Part shown: one piece after another, positions 56,577-64,000 of the stretch
Numbering within the stretch: position 1 is the first letter of the stretch
Layout of the letters: every line of letters begins with the position of its first letter
Source: Diphasiastrum complanatum
Lineage: Eukaryota; Streptophyta; Lycopodiopsida; Lycopodiales; Lycopodiaceae
Reading direction: 5' to 3'
DNA length: 64,000 bases
Assembly: GCA_029204225.1 (NCBI GenBank)
Contig: CM055100.1
Location: 66,034,322-66,098,321 of the forward strand
The notes under the pieces: generated by a model
Told to the model about the DNA's origin: nothing
The model's input: only the letters and a program-made list of their open reading frames with translations
The model's database searches: none
Program-made: the position numbers and the translations under genes

Positions 56577-57390
56577 TCCAGCGGTACCAGGATCCGCGGA
56601 TCCCGGTACCGCAATCCACGTCTACAGCCGATGCATCTACTAGTGCCCAGCTTGTTGCGTCATCATCCATTCCTGTCACGTTTGGTGCACCATGCTGGAG
56701 GTCCGCTACCCGTCACCCAGCTGGGAGAGTTCTTAGGCAGCAGAGCATTCGCGGTGCGCATCAGCCGCACATGGACAGAGAGGCTACACAGGCCGTGACC
56801 AGTCTGATTATGAGCTGAACCTTCCATTTGCCATCACCGACTCTGAGCCCTTCAGAAGGGCCTTCCGCCTTGCACAGTCTGTCAGCCCTAGCTGGAGAGT
56901 CCCTAGTTCAGAGGTTGTCCGCACACACATGCTGAGGGATAGGGTCGAGTCCTTGTCTAGAGAGATGGAGCCTCTGCGTCGCCACTGGGCCACTTACGGT
57001 TGGAGCATCATGTCCGATGGCTGGACTGATGTCAGGAGGAGGCTGATCCTCAACATATTGGTCTCCAGCTGCATGGGCACACAATTTTTGAGGGCCGTGG
57101 ATTGTAGCAGGGGGGGGAGAGTCATATCTGCAGAGTTCATGTTTGATGTCATCAGGTCTTCCATCCTGTCCATAGGCGCACAACATGTCGTCACGGTGGT
57201 GACGGACAATGCCACGAACTGCATTCAGATGGGTGTACTGCTAAAGGCCGAGTTCCCTCACATTGTTCATACCCCCTTTGCAGCGCACGACATAGACCTT
57301 CTGATGGGGGACATAGGTGCACTTCCCTGGGTTAGAGCCATCGTCCGTGAGGCCCTCTTCCTGGTGACTTTTATATCCAGGAAGACGTAC
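56577..57390 (+). pseudogene. hAT transposase N-terminal half (DUF659), truncated
   Basis: In order: a Ser/Thr-rich start, then NLPFAITDSEPFRRAFRLAQ, RDRVESLSREMEPLRRHW and [48 protein letters not shown] and HTPFAAHDIDLLMGDIGALP follow. The last two correspond to catalytic-core surroundings of plant DUF659 hATs, although the usual H in AAH.LDL is present only as AAHDIDL. One frame change near 56,815 separates the first block. Homology stops at ~57,390 (RKTYSILYPVL), and the dimerisation half is missing. Confidence 0.8.
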
Positions 57391-57789
57391 TCTATATTAT
57401 ATCCAGTGTTGGACGTACTCTATTCGCTGCACATTGTGTATTTGTCAATTTGTAATTGTGATGCTCTGTTTTCAATTATTCGAATGGTATGTGCGTAAGT
57501 TAGTTTCAACTACAAAGATTGATAGCAGATGCACAACACAGAAATACAACCCCCTTTATAGCTTTCATAAACACACATATTACATTGCATTACACCAGGC
57601 ATGTGCTACACAAAAAACACATTGAACATTAATTCAACAGCGGTATCAAAATAACAATACGTATCCCGCCACATACGGCTGGGGCTGTTCTTTACACTGT
57701 GTTAAACACTAAAGGTTGCCTCATCTATGCCGAAAACTACATAACAACAGCCAGCCACATACGGCTGGATCCTATCCATTCTAAATATT
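57391..57789. other. Noncoding spacer with a repeated CCACATACGGCTGG word
   Basis: CCACATACGGCTGG occurs near 57,670 and 57,753. The spacer lies directly downstream of the minus-strand ORF below and may be its 3' UTR. Confidence 0.4.
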
Positions 57790-58156
57790 TCTACGGATCC
57801 TCCACAGACTCCTCGCCCTCGTCAGGTGCATTGTTCTGTCGCTCTCGCTTTGCCCCCCGGTTAGCCTGAGCTGCCTCTTGGTTAGCCCGACGGCGGGCAG
57901 CTCTTTCCCTGACCATGATGAGCTACCGTCGTGTGAAGTTCATTCTGATCTGCTCATCCAAATCCAGCTCGACAGCGGGGGTGGGGGGGAGAACGGGGGC
58001 TGGGTGCTCCGGCTCCAGATTTCTCTGCCGAGCGTGTCGCAGCATCTCTGCAATCTCTGCCTCCTGCTTCCGATGCCTTTCGTTGTGCCTTCGGACATCT
58101 TCCTCGAGCTTCCTCCTGGCTTCGCCCTCGGGCCTTGGTGGTATGCGTTCTGCCAT
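57790..58156 (-). CDS. Hypothetical Arg/Glu-rich coiled-coil ORF divergent from hAT transposase
   Basis: It starts MAERIPPRPEGEARRKLEED and continues VRRHNERHRKQEAEIAEMLR, HARQRNLEPEHPAPVLPPTP, then LDLDEQIRMNFTRR. A single TAG follows, and the same frame continues RERAARRRANQEAAQANRGA to about 57,790. The Arg/Glu periodicity predicts a long coiled coil, and the basic tail could be nuclear-targeting. It is head-to-head with the hAT gene at 58.6 kb. It may be an accessory ORF of that element or an unrelated exon. I do not recognise a family. Confidence 0.4.
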
Positions 58157-58194
58157 CTCACGACCCCTTGTTTCTCGAACTGGCTCTCACAATG

Positions 58195-58490
58195 CCTCTC
58201 ACAATGCCTCTCACAGCCTCTCACTGGCTCTCATAGCCTCGTGAGTGCCTATTTAACCCCACAGCCTGTTCCCCCATGTGCAGTTGTTGATGATCCCTCC
58301 ATGTGGCCTTGTACCTGTCCCCATTTGTTGCTTCCCCACGTGCTGTACTCCCATTGGCCCCATGGCCTGCTCCCCCACAGTGCCCATGTGCTACTGTACC
58401 TGCCCCATGTATTGCTCCCCCAAATGCTACACTCCGATTGGGTCCGTGGTCTGCTCCCCCACAGTGCCCATGTGACGGTGTACCTGTCCG
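58195..58490. repeat. Short tandem repeats between divergent ORFs
   Basis: CTCACAATGCCT-type units occur at 58,187-58,240. Then two to three ~84-bp units contain CTGCTCCCCCACAGTGCCCA and GTGCTACTGTACCTG-like words (58,330-58,490). They occupy the intergenic space from which both divergent ORFs would be transcribed. Confidence 0.6.
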
Positions 58491-58580
58491 GATTTGCTGC
58501 TCACGCGAGTCCGACCCACGGGGGGACGCTACGGGATCGGCATTTGTATGGTCATCCCCGCTGTGGAGAGGGCTCGCATT

Positions 58581-61534
58581 ATGGAGACATATTCTGAGAC
58601 AGTTGCTGAGCCCGACGAGCCGTCCACAGATGCCGCGGACTCTATTTCTATTGGTGCACCCACTGCCACCGCCCCTGCCACTGGTACACCCACCGCCCCC
58701 ACCGTCGCATCTGCACCCGCCACCGCCGCTGCATCCGCACCCGCCCCCGCTCCCGCCACCGCCTCCGCCTCCACCTCCGCAAGTACTCCCCATGGATCCA
58801 CAGCCTCCACTGCTGCACCTACGCCTCTGCCATCACCGCCAGATTTGCATGGCCCGTCCACATCCTCCGCTTCCGCACCTGCACCTATGCCACCACCTCC
58901 AGATCCGCATCGTCCATCCGCATCCTCCCAGCCATCCACATCCTGAGGCCCCAGACAGATGTCCATGCCGGGATCTTTCAGAGAGGGGCAGCACAGAGAG
59001 GCCACCAGGACCATAGCACAGATGTTCTATGACCTGAACCTCCCCTTTATCATGGCATCATCCCGCATCTTTCGAGAGGCTATCTCGAAAGTTGCAGTCT
59101 GCGGGCCCGGCTACACACCACCCACAGCCGACGCACTACGAGGCCCTTTACTCCAGGACCGGGTTGCATCAGTTAGAGAGAGGCTGGCCGCACTGCACGA
59201 GGCTTGGGATAGATACGGCTGTTCCATTATGGCTGATGGGTGGACTGATCGTCGCAGACGTCCACTCATCAACATGATTGTTTCCAGTTGTTACGGTTCC
59301 ATGTTCCTGCGCAGCATTGACGCCTCCGAGGCAGGGAGAGTGCATTCGGCCGAGTACATTTACGGCATCATTCGCGCAGCGATCGAGGAGGTCGGCCACA
59401 GCGCGTTGTCCAGGTATAATATTCTTTCATTGGTTGGTTGCTCATTTGCTGCTTGATGTTGATACAATAGTTTTGCGTAGTTTTTGATTGATTGCAATGT
59501 GTTTCCGAGATGTGAACTGATCGTGTGAACGTATCGCGAAAGGTTGTGACGGACAATGCGTCCAACTGCCGCGGTATGGGGGAGCTTCTTATGGCAGACT
59601 ATCCCTCCATTGTCTGGACTCCATGTGCCGCACACTCACTGGACCTCCTCTTGCATTCCATCGGGCGCCTGCCTTGGGTCAGTGACATTCTCACGAGGGC
59701 ACTTGCGGTTGTGGACTTCGTCACACGCAAGCGCCGCATGACAGCCCTTTTCCGCACATTCAGCAGGTAAGCTGCCACTATTTTTTGGCTCGTTCAAGAT
59801 GCTCCTTTTTTTTGCTCGTTTCATGTGTGCCTCTCATTCCGTTTGTCAATGCAGGCTCGACTTGAAGAAGCCCGTTTGCACCCGCTTCGCCTACCAGTTC
59901 ATCATGCTTGAGCGGCTACACAAGCTCAAGGGTGAATTGCGGCACATGGCAATTGACAGAGTTCACCGCCATGGACTTGTCCACGACCCCAGAGGGCTTG
60001 GCCTTCCACGAGATCCTCTTCATGGAGCCTTTCTAGGTGGATATCCAGCAGCTGATGGACGTCATGCGCCCCATCTACTCTGTTCTGAGGCTCGTTGATC
60101 GCGAGGGGTGCATGATGGGCCTCATTTACGAGTCCATGGACTGCATAGGTGAGTCTCTCCAGCGTTCCGAGATGGACCCTGCCAGGTATAACTTTTTTCC
60201 GCCTCACCATCCTTACTTCCATTTCGCACTTTGTTTCGTCTTGCTGCCGCAACACGATGGTATGTAACTGTTGCCTCCACGTGGTTTGGTCCACAGGTTG
60301 GAGCCTATCAGGCGCTTGTGGCAGCGGCGATGGGATAAGTTTCATCGGTCCAATGTGGCCCACATACTGCATCTGCTGTTTTAGAGCGAGAGGCAGTACG
60401 ACGATGCAGAGCAAACTCTTGATCTATCGTACGCTGTCGTTCGACTTGCACGTGTTCGAGAGAACAGGCTCTTGCCTGTATCGTGGTGAGAGAGCTACGG
60501 TGCCGGGCAGCCAGACCTGAGGACGCTCGCGCTCCGAGTCCTTTCACAGGTATGTTGTCTGATCTCATTCATTCAACCAGTTTGCGCATTTTCTCTATAA
60601 GGTCGGGACTCACTCGAGTTGTTGCCAATTAATGTAGGACTGTTCTGCTTGCATGTGCGAGCGGAACTGGTCAGCGTTCAGCCTTGTTCACACGAACAGG
60701 CGGAACCGTCTGACGACGGAGCGATGCAATGACCTGGTGTACTGCAACACCAAACTAGAGTGGTTCGACGCATCACGGAGAGCATGAGGGCAGGAGGCGC
60801 ACGCGCCCTATTGTTGCAGGTATATTTCATTGCTCTATCGTTTTGCTTTCGTATTGGTTTAAGACATTCAGTGTAATGCCCTCACAGTTGCTTCGGCTAT
60901 TCTCACGAATGATTGACTTGTGCAGGTCAATCCCGACGAGTGCCTGGTTGCAGCAGCCGATCATGAGGCAGAGCCAGAGGTTGATCCAGACAATGCCGCT
61001 CGGCGTGCTCTGCGGGGTGAGCCCGAGAATGATGCCGATGTCGATGAGACCACCACCCTCCCTGCTGACGTTCCATTGCCCTCCTCTGATGATGAGCCCA
61101 CATATGATTCAGACGAGACGGTCGACCTAGCAGAGGATTGTCCACGTGCCCCACCCAGTACCCCCGCATCACGCCCCCTTTCAGATGATGGCTGGTCAGA
61201 GTTTGCGAGGGAGACAAAGGCTGTTGCCCAGAGACAGATAGCGCAGAGACGACTCAGAGCATCACAGGCAGACAGTTCCTCCCAGAGACCCCCCCGTGGC
61301 AGAGGGAGACCCCCAGGCAGGAGTGTACCACAGAGGGTTCCTTCCGGCAGACCCAGAGGCAGGCCAGCCAAGAGGGGACGCACTGATGATTTTTCTAGTC
61401 GTCTCTTGGCAGGCGTTGGCCCAGACTTAGAGGAGTCCCAGATGCCTCCAGACTCCCAGCCAGACTTTGTATCTGACACCCCTGCAGATGCATCTGGCAT
61501 GCAGAGGGATGATTTGTTTAGCACAGACTTGTAG
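58581..61534 (+). pseudogene. hAT-family transposase gene, near full length, several exons
   Basis: It starts METYSETVAEPDEPSTDAAD with a ~110-residue Ala/Pro/Ser/Thr-rich leader. A TGA (58,944) interrupts it in frame before MFYDLNLPFIMASSRIFREA. DUF659 follows (SIMADGWTDRRRRPLINMIV, SSCYGSMFLRSIDASEAGR). After an intron (59.41-59.54 kb) come VVTDNASNCRGMGELLM and WTPCAAHSLDLLLHSIGRLP. Later exons give [36 protein letters not shown] and the dimerisation signature CMCERNWSAFSLVHTNRRNR. The last exon (60,926-61,534) has an acidic stretch and AT-hook-like RGRGRPPGR and GRPRGRPAKRGR. Further defects: a stop in place of Trp at about 60,035 and frame changes near 59,960 and 60,790. Confidence 0.82.
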
Positions 61535-61684
61535 ATACTGATACACATTTTAGCATCATGTATAGTGGCATCAGATGAGATGTATATATTTTTTTACAGT
61601 ATATTTGTGTCATGGCTAATTTATCGTGGTTGCTTACAAATGGTTAGCTCTGTGAAGTTTGAATGGCTAGTCAGAAATGGTTTG

Positions 61685-62004
<320 letters not shown>

Positions 62005-62057
62005 AGCACATCTGCATCTCATTCAAAACATATGCATCATGTTCAACCATTTAACAT

Positions 62058-62089
62058 AAAACCCTAAACCCGACACCCCAAACCCTAAC
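62058..62089. repeat. Telomere-type words (CCCTAAA)
   Basis: AAACCCTAAACCC and AAACCCTAA occur with spacers. A second short set, GGGTTTAGGGTTTAGGGTT, lies at 62,826-62,844 inside the ~362-bp repeat. Two to three units only, so this is an interstitial word and not a telomere. Confidence 0.7.
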
Positions 62090-62274
62090 AGATCATCCTA
62101 AACCCACAACCCCACAGCCATAACCATCAAAACAAGCCACAAGCATAATCATCACAACCACATCCATAAACATCAACCCCACCCACGTCCTCATTGTGTC
62201 GTAGGCATTGCACCACAGGTTTGTGCAGATTCAACATCAAAGCTGCACACTTAAACCTGCGTAGAATGTATTAA

Positions 62275-62905
62275 TGGTCCAGGAATACAGTCCACTGGTT
62301 CGTGGAGCGGGTACGTACCCAAGGGACCGAGCCTGGCCCGATTCGGGCATCGTCTGGTCAAAATGGCCGTTCGACGGGTTAGAAACACAATTAGGTGAGT
62401 CCAAATGGACTAGTTTTGCAGCTATCCGTCCGATGGTCCCGTTTCTCCAAACGGGATCCGTTTCACGTGTCGTCCATTTTGGCCAGTGGACAACTTCGAT
62501 AGGAACCTGTGGGTAGACGGGACGAGGATCGGACGGACGGCAAGCCCAGTACGTCCTTCCGAAGTTTAGGGTCAAAACAGTTCTTCGGGGACACTTTTCC
62601 GGGCTGGGACTTGAAAACATTTGGAATTGACAAAATGGTCCAGGAAAACTGTCAAACAATTCGGGGCCCCGATACAATCTCAAGGGGCCGAGCCTGGCTC
62701 GATTCGGGTGTCGTCCGGTCGAAATGGCCGTTCGACGGGACAGAAACGCAATAAGGTCATGTGAAATGGACTAGTTTTGCAGGTCTCTGTCCGACGGCCC
62801 CATTTTTTCAAACGGGATCCGTTTCGGGTTTAGGGTTTAGGGTTGCTGACAACCTCGCCAGGAACCTGTGGGACGCAGACAGGACGAGGAACAGACGGAC
62901 GGCCT
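62275..62905. repeat. Two tandem units of a ~362-bp repeat
   Basis: CCGAGCCTGGCCCGATTCGG near 62,327 recurs near 62,689 (CCGAGCCTGGCTCGATTCGG). ATGGCCGTTCGACGGG, AAATGGACTAGTTTTGCAG, CAAACGGGATCCGTTTC, AGGAACCTGTGGG and GGACGGACGGC follow in both units. Spacing is ~360 bp. The sequence is GC-rich and rich in CG dinucleotides, unlike its flanks. It is probably a satellite-like or LTR-derived repeat. Confidence 0.8.
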
Positions 62906-62906
62906 G

Positions 62907-63192
62907 TGGTGAATGAAACAATTTTGCATGAGTGATTAGTAAGCCGTAGAAGTTCATCCGGGGGGAAACCGATCACATCATACAAGACACAGTACTGTGT
63001 AGAACCGTGAGGACAGAGGTAGCTATACCTCTTGCAGGATGGTCGGTCATGTGGTCTCCTGTAGTGAATGGCATAGTTCTGCTGACCATTCACGCTTCTG
63101 GTGTCCATTAACTTCTGGAGTTCAAAATTGTGAACAACAGTTTTTCCACAGTTGTTTTCATCAAGCCATGGAATTGAGGATGCACACCACAC
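62907..63192 (-). CDS. Hypothetical ORF, unrecognised
   Basis: Open on the minus strand with non-repetitive composition: IPWLDENNCGKTVVHNFELQ, KLMDTRSVNGQQNYAIHYRR, SYLCPHGSTQYCVLYDVIGF and PPDELLRLTNHSCKI. Regular spacing of Cys and His and the balanced composition look like real coding, but I recognise no family. It ends where the ~362-bp repeat begins. Partner exons were not found. It could be part of a transposon. Confidence 0.35.
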
Positions 63193-63269
63193 AAGCCCAT
63201 CTGAGCGCGCAAAAGTGTGGACCTATCGTATGCTTTGGGGCCAACGGCTAGCAAACAAACGGCGAAAAG

Positions 63270-63777
63270 AAGGACATCAAATACACTGTTGGGCAAGACT
63301 CTTCTGATGATGAAGAGTACAATCCTTCAGCTAGTCAGGAAGAAAGTTCGATATCTTCCATAAGTGTCGAGTGCGACAAATGTACTGAAGCTGCTTGGTT
63401 ACCGATGGGGATGGTGTAAGTGAAAGCAAATTAGAGCGGGTTTTTCAATCTGTACAGAGTTTAGGGTTCAATTATGTTGGCTTTATACTGTTTTGTGATT
63501 CAGGTTTTGGCTTCACTGCCCGTTTCCTGAACTCGGACACCCAATGAAGCAGTATATACCAGGCAATGTTCACTACTCTTCCATCTGGACATTTGGCCAG
63601 GAAGCCTTGCAAGAAAGCAATGGTCAACAATGTCTTTCCAGTGCATGCAGACGAAAGGAGTGGTTGCGTCGCCCTTACGTACTCCTGGATTTTACCACGC
63701 CATTAATTGCTCCGTTTTTGACTCCACGTCAAATGTTTTTTGGTGGGCTTTTAGAGACAGCACCCATTGGTTTTTGA
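63270..63777 (+). CDS. Hypothetical two-exon gene fragment, unrecognised
   Basis: Exon one (about 63,262-63,416) reads KKDIKYTVGQDSSDDEEYNP, SASQEESSISSISVECDKC and TEAAWLPMGM, then a GTAAGT donor at 63,417. The acceptor GATTCAG (63,504) leads to VFWLHCPFPELGHPMKQYIP and GNVHYSSIWTFGQEA. The junction keeps the frame and brings together CDKC...W...HC, a possible small zinc-binding arrangement. The acidic Ser-rich stretch suggests a disordered region. The second exon enters an inverted duplication, so the 3' structure is uncertain. No family assigned. Confidence 0.4.
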
Positions 63778-64000
63778 TCAGTGGATCAGAAATCACTGGG
63801 TGCTGTCTCTGTCAGCTCACCAAAACGTGGAGTCGAAAACAGAGCAATTGGTGATGTGGCAAGATTCGGGAACACGTACTGGCGTCAAAACCACTTCGAC
63901 CATCTCCATGTACTGGAAGGACATTGTTGACCATTGCTTTCTTACAAAGTTTTGTGGCCAAACATCCAGATGAAAGGGTATTGATCATTGTCTGATCTAT
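63561..64000. repeat. Inverted duplication, arms of at least ~218 bp, running off the window
   Basis: 63,561-63,781 is mirrored by 63,783-64,000. AAGAAAGCAATGGTCAACAA at ~63,610 is answered by TTGTTGACCATTGCTTTCTT at ~63,930, and AGACAGCACCCA by TGGGTGCTGTCT around the centre. The arms share the reading frame (CKKAMVNNV.PVH in both), so a coding segment was duplicated in inverted orientation. Identity is roughly 80 percent by eye. Confidence 0.85.

Noticed and set aside
56427-56625. Small hAT-type element bounded by CAGTATTGCAGC and GCAATCCACG
   Set aside because: The ends pair only loosely and no flanking duplication is visible. The right side may simply be hAT coding sequence.
58221-58793. 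190-codon minus-strand frame with a Gly/Cys-rich peptide
   Set aside because: It is the antisense shadow of the Ala/Pro-rich hAT leader and of GC-rich tandem repeats.
62058-62844. Possible telomere or subtelomere from AAACCCT words
   Set aside because: Only two to three units, in both orientations and separated by unrelated DNA. This is an interstitial word, not a telomere.

Overview
This is a nuclear fragment of a land-plant genome. The evidence is a multi-exon plant-type kelch/Ser-Thr phosphatase gene (BSU1-like, BSL/PPKL family) with GT-AG introns, decayed Ty1/copia, Ty3/gypsy, LINE, Penelope-like and hAT elements, and TTTAGGG-type words. The very long, transposon-filled introns suggest a large-genome lineage such as a fern, lycophyte, bryophyte or gymnosperm. 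The species cannot be fixed from this window.

Layout. 1-17.2 kb is intergenic DNA made of retrotransposon debris: copia RNase H and integrase fragments, a chromovirus integrase tail and LTR-like pieces. It also holds a degenerate tandem array of ~30-bp monomers with a ~510-bp higher-order period (7.1-8.9 kb) and two unrecognised minus-strand ORFs. 17.3-17.9 kb is a compact promoter with six CACGTG G-boxes. A pyrimidine-rich leader follows, and the BSL gene runs from 18,461 past 55,678 on the + strand. I could splice 18 exons by hand (2,622 nt, 874 codons, frame kept at every junction). They encode an N-terminal Gln/Pro-rich tail, six kelch blades, a linker and most of a PPP phosphatase domain. 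The last exons (about 130 residues by comparison with family members) are not in the window, so the gene either continues beyond 64,000 across another large intron or is truncated.

Introns 5, 10, 14, 15 and the intron after exon 18 have been invaded repeatedly. Intron 5 (9.4 kb) has a hAT-type miniature element, two unrelated minus-strand gypsy fragments with a + strand copia element between them, and a Penelope-like RT fragment. Intron 10 (11.3 kb) has a polypurine block, a probable ~6-kb hAT element (decayed minus-strand transposase) that received an LTR element carrying an unusual long ORF, and an 881-bp hAT-type element with a G6/C6 33-bp tandem repeat. Intron 14 has a related 461-bp element. 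Intron 15 has several 3' ends of one LINE family, each ending in a (CT)n microsatellite, plus a 284-bp inverted repeat. Beyond exon 18 lie two hAT transposase copies, a (GA)157 tract, a ~362-bp tandem repeat and an inverted duplication that runs off the window.

The most unusual signal is a set of hAT-like elements inside this one gene. Each has short terminal inverted repeats and 8-bp target duplications that are exact or nearly so. Their subterminal regions are built from one short word repeated in both orientations, and the word differs between elements.
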